Numbered from the stretch's first letter, positions 23,562 to 34,319 are shown. The stretch: 64,000 nt of DNA from Acanthococcus lagerstroemiae (GCA_031841125.1 CM063108.1:23921399-23985398), one strand, 5' to 3'. Notes: generated by a model not told the origin, from the letters alone. Translations and numbers: made by a program.

Positions 23562-26501
23562 ATGATGGTGCTCTGTTGGTGTCTCCTAATCCTGATCATG
23601 GTTCCCCGTCGGATGAAAAGGGGTTTCTGCTCCTCCCAAATGGGTGACTCCACCCCGAAAGACCAAAAACATATCAATATACTAAACTTCAACATTAGAA
23701 GTATCCGTCGCAACTTTGACACGTTTCTTATAAATTTACACTCCATACCTACAACTTTTGATATTATGGTACTAACCGAAACTTGGATAGAGAAGGAGGA
23801 ACTAAAAAGATATGAAATCCCAGGATACTCTTCATGCATCCAGTCAAGAACTGATGGTAGGAGATCTGGGGGAGTAATTATATACGTAAAAATGGGGGTG
23901 GATTATGTTGTTAATGATACCATTATAAGCACAGGAGATATACTAACACTAACATTAACTTCCCTTTCTCTCTCAGTAATGGCTGTATATCGAAACTGCT
24001 CGTCAAGCGTACATATGTTCTGTAGCGAGTTAGGTCAAATCCTCTCAAAATTATGCAAGAAATCTATCATAGCTGGAGATACGAATATTGACATTTTAGA
24101 CCAAGCAAAAAGTGCAGAATACCTAGACTTGATGTATGCTAATGGCTTCAACTGTATATTCAACATTCCAACTAGGGGCGAACACTGCTTAGATCATATT
24201 TTTGTCAGGGATCCGGGGAATATGGAAAATCAAAACCACACTTGCAGTATCATTCTACCAGGCATAACGGACCACCTTGGCGTATCAGCATCTCTTCCAA
24301 TTTCAAGTAAAAATCTGTCACCTAACAAAATTAAAACCTTTATGAAATTAGATCACAATGGGTTGTACCACAAAATTTTGAATTCAGATTGGAACTGGCT
24401 AGATCACGAGACTGATACAAATGCAGCTTTTTCCAAAACTATTGAAATCATTAGCAAGCATATAACTTCTTGTACCAAGTCGGTCCATCTTAAGACTCAT
24501 CCAAGGAGACCCTGGGTTACCTCCGAACTTATCTCTCTAGCCACACAAAAGGACAAGCTCTATAAGGAAATGAAGAACTCCACATCAAACACAGAACTAA
24601 AAGAACTATTTGTAGCCGCCTCTAAAAAAGTACAAGCGTTAGGCCGACTCCTAAAAAAGGAATATTATAGTGATAGGCTCAGAGAGTGTGCTATTAATAA
24701 TAATAAAAAGAAATACTGGAAAATAATTAATAAAGTTAAAGGCAAAAACGAGGTGAAGATTGAAGAGATAACCGTCAATGGAATGACATACAAGGCATCA
24801 GAGGCCCCTAAAATAGTTGCAAATGAGTTTAATAACTTTTTCTCCTCCATTCCTGACCGCCTACTTTCAAACAATAACTTAAAGACTGAATGTAGTAATG
24901 ATGACATAGCACAACTACTGTCATCCACATCAAACCAAGCCCTTAGTATTAAGTCAATTTCATCATTCGCTATCCTAAACGGAGTAACAAAAATGAAAAA
25001 CTTGGACACTTGCGGAATTGATGGTATTACACTTAGAATAGTTAGAGAAAACATTGAAATATTCGCAGTAATCCTTGCAAAACTCTTCACATTGTCTATT
25101 TCCACTGGCATCTTCCCAAATGTACTTAAGTTAGCATCAGTTACACCATTATTCAAGTCCGGAAAGTCTACAGACCCTTCAAATTACCGCCCCATCGCCC
25201 TAACCTCCACAATATCGAAAATATTTGAACAGTGTATCAGGACCAGACTGATGAAATTCCTTGAAGAAAATCACTTACTCAGTGACGCACAGTTTGGATT
25301 CAGATCAGCTAAAAACACTGAACTGGCTGTCTTTCAACAAGTTACATCAATTTGTCAAGGCTTAGAGCAGGGAAACAAGGTGATGGGTGTGTTTCTTGAC
25401 CTGGCCAAGGCATTCAATACAGTAAACCATTGTCTATTAATAAAAAAATTAGCTAGCATGAAATTAGATAGTAAACTATTAAAGTGGTTCTGGTCCTATC
25501 TCACCAACAGAAGACAAGTTGTGAAAATAAACCATACACTCAGTGACGAATTGCAAATACATCATGGAGTTCCCCAAGGATCTGTCCTGGGACCAGCTCT
25601 CTTTTTGGTCTACATAAATGATATCTCAACACTTAACTTATCTGGACAGGTTACATGTTTTGCAGACGATACTTCAATCCTATACCAAGCCAGATCTATC
25701 AGGGAATTGCAAATCATGTTCCAAAAGGATGAACACATCCTGAGGAATTATTTTAGAAACAACCTACTTTCCTTAAATGCACAAAAAAGCAAGGTTGTGG
25801 TCTTTACCCAGAAAAAAGTTGATGAGAACAGCCTTAAACTCTACCTTCATTCACACGAAAATGATTCAAGCTGTAACTGCTTACCAATAAAAATAGAAGA
25901 AAAAATTAAATATCTAGGATTCACCTTGGACAGAAAACTCACGTGGGCACATCATATTGCCGACCTCTCCAATAGATTGAGGCACCTAAATCGACTTCTG
26001 TACTTCCTAACTGAACACTTTACTAGAGATCACCTGCGAAATATCTACCATGCGCTATATGAATCAGTTCTGACCCACGGCATTGTTATCTGGGGAGGAG
26101 CAGCAACCTCACTAAAGAATCCTCTGAAAGTGGCGCAAAATTACGCACTCAGATCCATTCTTGGTTACAAAAAATCCAGAGATATGAGTACAAAAGATAT
26201 TTACAAAGCAGCAAATGTGAGGCCATTTTTTGAAACATACAAATATCGAGCATCAATATTTGCCTTCAAACACCCGACACTATTTAACATCTCGATGAAG
26301 AGCGGACGAACAAGAACAGGAACAGGTCTAGTAGCCTCTCTCCCAAATTGGAAAAGAACCCACTCAACATGGCAAGCTCGCCATAATATAGCCACCATTT
26401 ACAACTCATTACCTCGTTCCTTACGTAACCAACAGATCAAAATCAGTGAATTCAAAAGAAACGCAAGATGTTCCCTGAAAATAAGAGAAATAAATAAATA
26501 A
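23562..26501 (+). CDS. LINE ORF2: APE endonuclease and reverse transcriptase (979 aa)
   Basis: ORF2 nicks target DNA and copies the LINE RNA by target-primed reverse transcription. The uninterrupted frame begins at ATG 23562. The APE-type endonuclease occupies about residues 28-250, with LNFNIRSI, the catalytic-type LTETW and AGDTNIDIL, and a terminal TDHLGVS. The RT domain occupies about residues 480-760, with ASVTPLFKSGKSTDPSNYRP, the LDLAKAFNTV motif, HHGVPQGSVLGPALF, and the catalytic FADDTS (about 25662). A C-terminal domain follows with YLGFTLDRKLTW and then a histidine/cysteine-poor tail. No stops or frameshifts were seen, so the protein could still be functional. Confidence 0.88.
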   Translation: MMVLCWCLLILIMVPRRMKRGFCSSQMGDSTPKDQKHINILNFNIRSIRRNFDTFLINLHSIPTTFDIMVLTETWIEKEELKRYEIPGYSSCIQSRTDGRRSGGVIIYVKMGVDYVVNDTIISTGDILTLTLTSLSLSVMAVYRNCSSSVHMFCSELGQILSKLCKKSIIAGDTNIDILDQAKSAEYLDLMYANGFNCIFNIPTRGEHCLDHIFVRDPGNMENQNHTCSIILPGITDHLGVSASLPISSKNLSPNKIKTFMKLDHNGLYHKILNSDWNWLDHETDTNAAFSKTIEIISKHITSCTKSVHLKTHPRRPWVTSELISLATQKDKLYKEMKNSTSNTELKELFVAASKKVQALGRLLKKEYYSDRLRECAINNNKKKYWKIINKVKGKNEVKIEEITVNGMTYKASEAPKIVANEFNNFFSSIPDRLLSNNNLKTECSNDDIAQLLSSTSNQALSIKSISSFAILNGVTKMKNLDTCGIDGITLRIVRENIEIFAVILAKLFTLSISTGIFPNVLKLASVTPLFKSGKSTDPSNYRPIALTSTISKIFEQCIRTRLMKFLEENHLLSDAQFGFRSAKNTELAVFQQVTSICQGLEQGNKVMGVFLDLAKAFNTVNHCLLIKKLASMKLDSKLLKWFWSYLTNRRQVVKINHTLSDELQIHHGVPQGSVLGPALFLVYINDISTLNLSGQVTCFADDTSILYQARSIRELQIMFQKDEHILRNYFRNNLLSLNAQKSKVVVFTQKKVDENSLKLYLHSHENDSSCNCLPIKIEEKIKYLGFTLDRKLTWAHHIADLSNRLRHLNRLLYFLTEHFTRDHLRNIYHALYESVLTHGIVIWGGAATSLKNPLKVAQNYALRSILGYKKSRDMSTKDIYKAANVRPFFETYKYRASIFAFKHPTLFNISMKSGRTRTGTGLVASLPNWKRTHSTWQARHNIATIYNSLPRSLRNQQIKISEFKRNARCSLKIREINK

Positions 26502-26876
26502 ACTCCAATGGGTAAAAAAAATATTCTCTATAGACATCGAAATTTCGCAATAAGCAACATCCTACCAACGATCTCACACGAACTGATCACAAATACCAAC
26601 TGCAACAAAGAACATAACAAAACAAATGTAACTATAATACTCTAACTTTAAACAACAGAATTATACAGAGCAATACACTCCACCGGATAACGAAATTCAT
26701 TCTTGTTGCTACAGTAGAACAATGCTCTTGTGAACTTGGAGGATTGTTTAAATGATACAAAATGATTGATCAGCCTTGGTCTGAGGAGGTATCATCTCGC
26801 TCCATTATCCTGTATACTCGGAACAAAAATATGAAAGAACATTAGTACTTCACCAATAAATTAAATTGAATTAAAT

Positions 26877-27370
26877 GGAACCGCGACGCAAAATATACTC
26901 AACCAATTGCATCTTAGATGGCTAAATATTTACCTGAAATACGAATTTTTATCCTTTAACTGACCAACACTACACCGTTTTAATGATAACTACGTTTTCT
27001 TGAAAATACACATGTTGGCTGCTCTGCACCGGGTCCTTGTATGACGTCAAAAAATGTATCCAAATGAACTTGTATCCACTTGACCACGTATCCATTTGGC
27101 CGTGTATCCGTTTGAACTTGTATCCGTTTGAACATGTACTCATTTGACCAGGTATCCAGATGCACCCGAGCCGAAAAATAGATATTCCATTTCTATTTCT
27201 TCGTATACGAGAACGGTGAACTGTTTTTTTCTTTACGTCGATATTTTAACGCATATACCTTTCGAAAGTAACTGATATCGAATTCTTTCCCTGCCGAAAA
27301 ATATCAGGATTTCAGTTTTCTAAATCCGTAGTTGATTTGTATTTCTTTTGCCGAGAACCGCCAACTCATA
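26877..27370. other. 5' flank of the TDP-43-NTD exon with a minisatellite
   Basis: No gene other than the minisatellite described separately. The stretch 27180-27370 directly precedes the ATG at 27371 and probably contains the promoter or 5' UTR; a GATATCG-type word recurs but I cannot name an element. Confidence 0.4.
27056..27167 (+). repeat. Seven tandem copies of a 16-bp unit (GTATCCxxxTGxxCxx)
   Basis: Seven consecutive 16-mers align without gaps, each starting GTATCC (GTACTC in the sixth) and carrying TTTGAAC or a close variant in the middle. The array is exactly 112 bp long and lies about 200 bp upstream of the TDP-43-NTD start codon. Confidence 0.85.
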
Positions 27371-27773
27371 ATGCCTGACGTTCAGATCGCAAATAGCGAA
27401 TTCGAATACGCAGAAAAAATTGCATTACCACTGGAAGATGACGGAACGCTTTTGCTGACCACTGTCGCGGCTTATTTTCCCGGAGCTTCCGGTTTGAAGT
27501 ATCGTAAGGACGGTTGTATACATGGTGTCAAAGTCTCGGATGGCAAATTGCACCCTCCCACAGGCGGATGGAGTGAACTCAGGACTTACATTTGCATGTG
27601 TCCGCCAGGTAAGTCGAACTCGGAAAAAGCATTGGTATTATTTGTTTCGAATATAATTATTATTCTCTCAGCTATTCATTATTGACATTGAAGCTCGCAG
27701 CTGTTGATATATATTCCGTAATTTTGTTACAGTTGGTACCAGTACGATGATGGTGTCGGATTCCGTCGACGTT
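27371..27773 (+). CDS. TDP-43-type N-terminal domain, two exons, start of a split gene
   Basis: Exon 27371-27608 (ATG at 27371, donor GTAAGT) and exon 27733-27773 (acceptor TTACAG, donor GTAAGT) join in phase. They encode about 93 residues. The first 80 align well with the N-terminal domain of TDP-43/TARDBP: LPLEDDGTLLLTTVAAYFPG matches the conserved DDGT and FPGAxGLxYR core, followed by GGW and the tail MCPP. In TDP-43 this ubiquitin-like (DIX-like) domain makes head-to-tail polymers. No RRM or glycine-rich tail follows, so this is not ordinary TDP-43. The second exon ends in phase 0, and the next same-strand helical exon starting in phase 0 is at 40418, beyond the copia composite. I infer it is the amino-terminal module of the gene ending at 47670. 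Confidence 0.72.
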
Positions 27774-28705
27774 GTAAGTAAACCAATCTTGAAACAAACA
27801 CAATTTTTTCAACTGACGAGTGAAGAGATGACTATCAGCTGTTGTAGACTTATCATATCATTATCAACGATGGTACGAGAATTGGCACGAAGAGAAAGTT
27901 ATGGGTTCCTAATTATTCTTCAAAGACGAGAACGAGTCGATTTTTTCTCAGGGCTCTCATCATTGCTATGATCGTAGTCGTAATCGTGACCATGTGAGTC
28001 TTCAGCTTCAATCTTGTTGAAACGTCTCCGGTTTCCTACTGTGGTTTCGTTTTTCCGATTCTATCATGGTTTCTCCGTTCCTAATATTCAAATTTCTCGC
28101 ATCTTCTCTCCATCTTACATAATCGTTCTTGTCATTCGTTTTTGAACGATCGTTGATGTGTGGATGTACGTACACAAGAATTACTTGTAATAATGCTCTC
28201 CTTTAGCGTTGTCTATACCCAATATTGACCAACATTTGTTTTTCGAGATTAGATTAGTTTTTTAGACAAATTTGAAACTTATTTCTCGTACACATCGTTC
28301 AACTGACGTCTGTTTTGTATCATTTCAACGTGATTTCCGATCACATTGTAAAATACCAATGACTTCAATTTGACAATCTCTTCGAGTAATTCATTAAGCG
28401 TGTTTCAGATCCGAATCACGACGAAAAGAAAAAATACGAGTTCTTTTCAGATCCTGATCTCGATAGAAAAAAAATACGGTTTTTTTTTGAATGAGCTATC
28501 CTCGAGAACCATATCATTTCTGTAATTAAATGTTTCAAATTCACTCTTAGAACTTGAAGGTTCTGATGATGTGGTACGTCTACTCGTGAATTTGATGATC
28601 ATGTTTGTCAGCCAAATAAGCGATTTTGATTAACGTGAAAATTTGATTAGGAAGAAAAGGTTTGATGTATGACTCGGATTTGATGAGAAACAATAATTTT
28701 AGGAA
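27774..28705. other. Intron-like sequence related to 38.1-38.6 kb
   Basis: No exon recognised. Positions about 28180-28360 and 28590-28710 are similar to about 38110-38280 and 38440-38552 (same orientation), sharing for example CTTGTAATAATGCTCTCCTTT and GAGAAACAATAATTT blocks. The right end supplies the target site of the outer copia element. Confidence 0.5.
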
Positions 28706-28710
28706 ATAAT

Positions 28711-28944
28711 TGTTGTTATTTGCTCGTTTTCTTTTGGCTTTATCAAAGAATCTTTTTGCCAACTGTATGGAAATACAAACCTTGACACCATCAACCTTGA
28801 GCCTTCTGAATATTTTTGTCTGTGAAAACTGTAATGTTGTTCACGCTGTCGAATTTCATTATTATGTTGCTGTTGTCTTCGAAAATGGAATCGTGAATAT
28901 AAAAAAGTATAAAAATGTAGCACTTTCATTTATTTGCTCTAACA
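28711..28944 (+). repeat. 5' LTR of the outer copia element
   Basis: This 234-bp LTR has TG...CA ends and matches 37719-37952 base for base as far as I can read. The reverse-strand ORF in each copy is a by-product of that identity. Confidence 0.93.
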
Positions 28945-28946
28945 AA

Positions 28947-28960
28947 GGTTATGGGCCCAG
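28947..28960 (+). promoter_or_regulatory. Primer binding site complementary to initiator tRNA anticodon arm
   Basis: GGTTATGGGCCCAG begins two bases after the 5' LTR. It is complementary to the anticodon stem-loop of initiator methionine tRNA (CTGGGCCCATAACC), not to a tRNA 3' end. This is the half-tRNA priming known for Drosophila copia. The inner element has the related GGTTTTGGGCCCAG (34437-34450, minus). Confidence 0.8.
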
Positions 28961-29058
28961 ATTGTGGTCAAAATGATGTATCTTTATGTAATAATGGTTA
29001 GTGCGACTTGTTTTGCCCATGATAATTTCTTCTGAAGTTGTTCGTGTTGTGTGGAGCT

Positions 29059-30868
29059 ATGGCCGCAAGTGTAGTAGACAAAAGCGGTATCAAGCCATTT
29101 GATGGATCCGGTTACGACGCGTGGCGGTTCCGGATGAGATTGCTACTGAGAAAAGAAGGTGTAGAAGAAATTATTGATGAACCCGTTCCGTCTGTCCGAA
29201 ACCAGAGTAACGAGTGGAAGTCAAAAGATGCAAAATGCGCCAACCTCGTGGTGAGTCACTTAGCGGATAACATGCTTGACCTCGTGTGCACTCACAGAAA
29301 TGCCAAAAGTATGTGGACTGCAATTGAGCAGAACTTCAAACGGAGGTCGGATGATAGAATAGTGGAGCTTCGAGATGAGCTCAGTGAAATGCCATTTAAG
29401 TCTGGAGATGACATGAGATCGTTCGTCACAAAATATCGCACCATAGTCAACGAGCTGGGAACCCTAAACTGTGCGATTACAGTGAAACAACACATGCTCA
29501 AGCTACTGAAGAAACTGCCTTCCGATTTCTTCACTATTCGAATGCAGTTGGAGCAAGCTACAGAGATGCCAACCTGGGATGATTTGACAAACCAGTTAGT
29601 AAATGCACACAAAGCAATCTGTGGAACCAAGACAACTACTGCGGCTGCGTTAACAACCCCGGCTGTGCCCAATTCCAGTGAATCTACCGGTAAAGTCGCC
29701 ATGGCTGTCCAGGGTGAGAAGAAAACAGTTGTATGTTACAGATGCAGCAAGCCAGGCCATGTGAAACGAGACTGCAGAGCCCGAAGTGGTAACTTTGTTG
29801 GTAATTCTGGTAATCACGGTGGTAATCCAAAACCTGGTCATTTTAATAATTTCAGGAATGTGCGTTGTTTCAGTTGCAATGGTACTGGTCACGTTGCAAA
29901 AAATTGTCGCGGCTTTAATAATAGTAATTCTAATAATAATCAACGAAATCGTGGTTATGATGGTCGTAACAATCATAACAATGGTAATTATACACGGGAG
30001 TTTCATAATCATGGTAATTATTCTCGAAATTTTCGTAGTCACGATAATCAAAATAATTTTGGTGGTGATTTTCGTAGTAATGAAAACCAACGGAATGTAA
30101 ATAACGCTAATTTAGATCACAATGTGGTAGTTATGAATGTTGGGTGTAAGGATAGTAACACAAAATGTCCGAGTGGTATGCTACAGTTATATCTAGATTC
30201 TGCAAGCTACGACCACATGGTCAATACTGACAAATATTTTGATTGTTTTATTGAGTTGAAACATCCAGTCAGCTTTAAGGCGGCAAATGGTCAGCCTTTG
30301 GTAGCAACTAAGTTAGGCCATATCAAATTTAACCTGAATGGAAGTGAGGCCTATATAAAAAATGTGTATTATGCCGAGAACCTACTCCAGAATCTGCTAT
30401 CGATGGCTAGAATTTGTGATAATGGTCATAAGGTAATTTCATCTGATAAGAGTGCAGAGATAGTGGACCAGAGTAGTGATGGGCAGTATCGATACATTTA
30501 TACATCGATGTTTTCGATACTTTGGAAATTGTGTATCGATGCATCGATACACCTTCTTTATGGAAAATATATCGATGTATCGAGCGATGCATCGATACAT
30601 CGCCCACCACTAGACCAGAGTGGTAGGACGCTTTTAACAGGTATGAGGAAAGGGAACTTGTACGAAGTGTTGATTGAACCGATTATGAGTGGAGGAATGG
30701 TTGCTGCAATAGATAGAGACAGTACCACTTACCTGTGGCATAAGAGACTTGGTCATTTAAACTTTCGTGATTTAAAGTGTATAGGCGATCGGGAAGGACT
30801 TCCCATCAAGTCCATACCAGCTGATGAACTGTGTGAGTACTGTATTTATGGAAAACAATGTAGGAAAC
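29059..30868 (+). CDS. Outer copia Gag, protease and start of integrase
   Basis: The ATG at 29059 (MAASVVDKSGIKPFDGSGYD) is preferred over the earlier in-frame ATG at 29038. Gag occupies about the first 200 codons and has the copia-type Gag helices (YDAWRFRMRLLLRKEGVEEI). Two CCHC zinc knuckles follow, CYRCSKPGHVKRDC (about 29734) and CFSCNGTGHVAKNC (about 29864), then an Asn/Gly-rich spacer. The protease motif is LDSASYDHM (about 30190), slightly unlike the usual DSGAS order. The zinc-binding start of integrase (HKRLGHLNFRDLK, then CEYCIYGKQ) comes before the frame is cut by the inner copia at 30869. A hAT-like miniature element (30474-30612) inserts 49 codons without breaking the frame. Confidence 0.85.
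30474..30612. mobile_element. 139-bp hAT-type miniature element inside copia pol, in frame
   Basis: It starts TAGTGATGGGC and ends GCCCACCACTA, with an exact 8-bp target duplication GACCAGAG at 30466-30473 and 30613-30620. The interior is made of ATCGATGCATCGATACA-type palindromes. Insert plus duplication is 147 bp, a multiple of three, and contains no stop in the pol frame, so the host ORF stays open across it. Confidence 0.88.
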
Positions 30869-31065
30869 TGTGAGAATAATCTATTGATCGATATTTAAAG
30901 AGATCACATTTTTAAGAAAACGTTTATTTAAGAATAACAAAAAACGAAGTCCGCCATCAACAAAAATAACAGCGAAAAAGAAGAAAAACAAAATGTGGCA
31001 GGGTTGCCAATAATCAAACAAAAAAACAACGCGTCAGCACGGTTAGACTGTTGGTTTAACTAACA
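30869..31065 (-). repeat. LTR of the inner copia element (3' LTR in element orientation)
   Basis: A 197-bp direct repeat of 34451-34647 with TG...CA ends. Confidence 0.9.
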
Positions 31066-31098
31066 CTCGCCCCCAACCATGCGCACATTACAAAAAAA

Positions 31099-33430
31099 TT
31101 ACGATAAATTTAAATGTTTCACAAACTTATTAAATTTGTCTGTATTCAAACCTTTTGTAAACACATCAGCAGTTTGCTCTAATGTACTTATGTATTTAAT
31201 TTCTACAATTCCCTCTTTCAACAAATCAGATATAAAATGAAATCTTATGTCAATATGTTTACATCTGCGATTATTTTCAATATTCTTAATCATATTGATG
31301 GTACTCTGATTGTCTTCATAAATAACAGGGGTTGCATACTTAATGTTTAAATCCTTTAGCAAATGTAACAGGTGCAATAATTCACAAGACGCAGTGCAGA
31401 TTGCAACAAATTCACTTTCAGTGCTTGACAAGGTTACAATTGGCTGCTTACGAGAAGAGTAACTGACAACATTATTGAATAGTTTGACACAATATCCAGT
31501 TATTGATCTGCGATCATCTACATCATTGGCAAAATCAGCGTCAACATAACAAGAGACTTTTGCTACGTCACATTGTTCAGAGTAAAAATGCATTTTTAGA
31601 TTCACTGTTGAGATAACATACTTCAACACGCGAAGTAAGTGTTTAAAGTGAGTGTCTGTAGGATTCTGTTGGAATTTTCCAAAATAACTTACAGAAAATG
31701 CTATGTCTGGACGGGATCCAAGCATAATATACATCAGGCAACCAAGCAGTTGCTTATAAGGCATTTTTGTGTTAAGCTCAATATTCTGATTGACCAACAG
31801 GTTTACTTTGCTTTCAATGGAGTACTAACAGGTCGACAATTAATCACATTAAATTTACTTGCAACGTTTTCAATCAAATCCTTTTGATCAATGGTCATTA
31901 CTTTACTTTCTACATTACAGTTTACATTTAGACCGAGAATTTTTGAAACTTTGCCAAGGTCTGTCATTTCAAATTCTACTTTAAGTTTTTCTTTAATCTC
32001 ATTTAATATACTAGGATCATTTGAAGTCAAGAGGATGTCATCAACATAAAAAACAACATACGATAAAAAATTACTCTGCCTTTTAACAAAGAGACAATAA
32101 TCTGCACGAGAACGTTCAAAACCATTTTTGAGTAGGAAGGTAACCAAACGTTCATTCCATGCTTTAGGAGCTTGCTTAAGGCCGTACAGAGATTTTATTA
32201 ATCGACAAACTTTATTATTACTGTTTACTTCTAAGCCACTAGGCAAGGACATATAAATTTCTTCCTCCAATATGCCATTTAGAAAGGCATTTTTAACGTC
32301 TAAGTGATGAACATCCTGATTTTTATCATTACAGACAGTTAAGACGGTACGAATCGTAGTTAACTTTGCAACTGGGACAAAAATGTCATTGTACATTTCA
32401 GAGGTTTGTTCACATCCACGAACAACTAATCTGGCTTTAAAAATGCCATTGTCCTTGATGCGAAAAACCCAACGATTACTTAATACAGGTTTATCAACCG
32501 GCTTGTCAACTAATTCCCAAGTATTATTTTTAATTAAAGCGTTAAGTTCTTCATCAATAGCCGATTTCCAATTATTCCGAAATTTACCTTTTAAAGCTTC
32601 AACGTAGGTGTTAGGAATGTTATTCACAAATGCTTCTACGTTATAAACACAATAGTCACTTGAAATTGAATCATTAGTGTCAAAGTCAGGAATGATAATG
32701 TTTTCAATATCATCTACGTTAACAATAGGAACAGTATTATTTATGTCCTCTGGAATTTTTATGTTGTCAATATTATCCAGATCAAATTTAAAATTACTGT
32801 CAAAAACACTTCGTTCATTAAAAATAATATCTCGACCTTCAATTATTTTTCGTTCATCTGGATTCCATAAGCGATAACCACGCGGACTGTAACCAACAAA
32901 AATTAGCTTCTTACTTTTTAAATCAAATTTACCGTTACAATTGTCCTTTAGTAAATAAGCATCGCATCAAAGATTTTAAACTTTGAAAAATCAATATTAC
33001 GATTGTACCAGGACTTAGCCGCTAATTTTGTATTATTACAGCTAGGTGTACGATTAAAAACGTATGTGGCACACAATATTGCTTCTCCCCACATTTCTAA
33101 ATTCAACTTAGAGCTTGCTAAGAACGACCGAGCCTTTAATAATAACGTATCATTAAGTTTCTCCGCTTTACCATTCATCTGAGGATTATTCTTAATAGTA
33201 TTTTCAATACGAATACCTTTTTCTCGACAAAAATCAATCATTTGTTGGTTAAGATACTCGGTGCCGTTATCACAACGTACGGCACTTACAGGTAAATTAT
33301 GGTGACTGGTTGCTTCATTTACAAACAGCTTGAACTTTTCAAATACTTCACTCTTCGATTTCAACAAATATACGGTAGCAAAGTTAGTGAAGTCGTCTAA
33401 AAAGGTTAAGAAATAACGACTGAGTAGATG
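31099..33430 (-). pseudogene. Inner copia Pol: integrase, RT, RNase H in broken frames
   Basis: Integrase core resumes about 33425 (RYFLTFLDDFTNFATVYLL, then the DNGTEY catalytic stretch and KNNPQMNGKAEKLN) and is cut by a frame break near 32948. RT runs 32627-31803, with RWVFRIKDNGIFKARLVVRG, DVKNAFLNGIL, YGLKQAPKAWNE and the YVDD box. RNase H runs 31797-31099, with SRPDIAFSVSYFG, VDADFANDVDDRRSITGY, the EDN motif and ADVFTKGL. The breaks at 32948 and between 31803 and 31797 mean no full Pol can be made. Confidence 0.85.
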
Positions 33431-34319
33431 CGCTGAACGCTATTTTACTTTTACAATCAGCAACTAAATGACCAAAGCCCGTACACTTATTACAAAGAAT
33501 CGATCTATCTAAATTTTTCGGCTTACGACAGTCATTCATTTTATGACCAGGCAAATTACAATTTAAGCAGCGAATACTAGATTTACCATCGGATTTATCA
33601 CTAGAATTCTGATTGCCACTGGAATTAAAGTTACGTTTAGCGCGATTATTATTACCTTTATAATCACGTGCAGTATTACGATTACAGTTAACAGTTTGAT
33701 TACTTGAATTAGTCGTAGTCATTGCAACTTTATTTGGTTCAGCAGGGTCAGACTTCACAGTTTCAAGATCGAAATCAAGTAGGGTTGACACTACTCCATC
33801 AAAGTCATCGAGCGCCTTCGTTATTCTTAGGATGTCAGCAACCGGTTTATAAGTTGACGGCAAGGAAGATAACAATTTTCTTGAAATTTCTTTATCTTCC
33901 ATTGTTACTGAGGCCTCTTGTAGCAGTCGAACAATCTCACGAAATTTATTAATGTGTTCGGACAGAGAGCCTTTTTCATACTTAATTTCATCGTATTTCT
34001 TTTTAAGTACGGAGATTACTACCTCACTTTCCCGTTTGAAGCATTTTGAAAGAGCCGTCCACATATCAAAAGCAGTGATTGAATTCTTGACAGTTTCAAG
34101 CTGGGAATCAGCAATGGTTTCCACGATCAAGCGTCGGCATTTACAATCCTCATGTATCCATTCATCGGTTCGATTTTTTTTGCTTGTTTGATTGGATATA
34201 TAGGATATTAATTTTTCTTCCTCCAACATTAATTTAACTCGAAAAGACCAGTTGTCATAGTTTCCTCCGTTAAAGAGAGGAATTCGACGCCGATCATTAC
34301 TGGAACTGTTCGCCGCCAT
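33384..34319 (-). CDS. Inner copia Gag
   Basis: This ORF begins MAANSSSNDRRRIPLFNGG at 34319. It shows the copia Gag fold signature (NYDNWSFRVKLMLEEEKLI) and a KxxYDEIKYEKGSLSEHI helix. Two CCHC zinc knuckles (CLNCNLPGHKMNDC and CNKCTGFGHLVADC) come near the end. Immediately after them the frame runs into a deletion junction: protease and the N-terminal part of integrase are absent, and the remaining 15 codons are in the wrong frame for integrase, ending at a stop at 33384. Confidence 0.85.
   Translation of the reverse strand: MAANSSSNDRRRIPLFNGGNYDNWSFRVKLMLEEEKLISYISNQTSKKNRTDEWIHEDCKCRRLIVETIADSQLETVKNSITAFDMWTALSKCFKRESEVVISVLKKKYDEIKYEKGSLSEHINKFREIVRLLQEASVTMEDKEISRKLLSSLPSTYKPVADILRITKALDDFDGVVSTLLDFDLETVKSDPAEPNKVAMTTTNSSNQTVNCNRNTARDYKGNNNRAKRNFNSSGNQNSSDKSDGKSSIRCLNCNLPGHKMNDCRKPKNLDRSILCNKCTGFGHLVADCKSKIAFSASTQSLFLNLFRRLH

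Larger units (their letters stand above)
22217..26876 (+). mobile_element. CR1/L2-like non-LTR retrotransposon with intact ORF2
   Basis: The LINE starts about 22217, where alignment to copy B of the duplication stops, and ends near 26876 with a short TTAAATTGAATTAAAT tail rather than poly(A), as in CR1/L2-type elements. It encodes ORF1 (zinc-finger/coiled-coil protein) and ORF2 (endonuclease-RT). The 5' end lies within the ORF1 zinc-finger region, so the copy is slightly 5'-truncated. The 3' UTR is 26502-26876. I see no clear target-site duplication. Clade assignment is from motif style only. Confidence 0.8.

Noticed and set aside
24665..25156. 163-codon minus-strand ORF
   Set aside because: Antisense shadow of LINE ORF2, with no independent protein signature.
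27371..27773. A normal TARDBP/TBPH gene
   Set aside because: No RRM or glycine-rich exon follows within the next kilobase before the copia insertion, and the window offers different downstream exons in matching phase.
28947..28960. Initiator tRNA gene fragment
   Set aside because: Only 14 bases match and they lie at the expected primer-binding position after an LTR; no cloverleaf can be formed.
29650..30090. Ile/Thr-rich ORFs on both strands
   Set aside because: Shadows of the Asn/Gly-rich spacer in copia Gag, where AAT codons read ATT or ATA in other frames.
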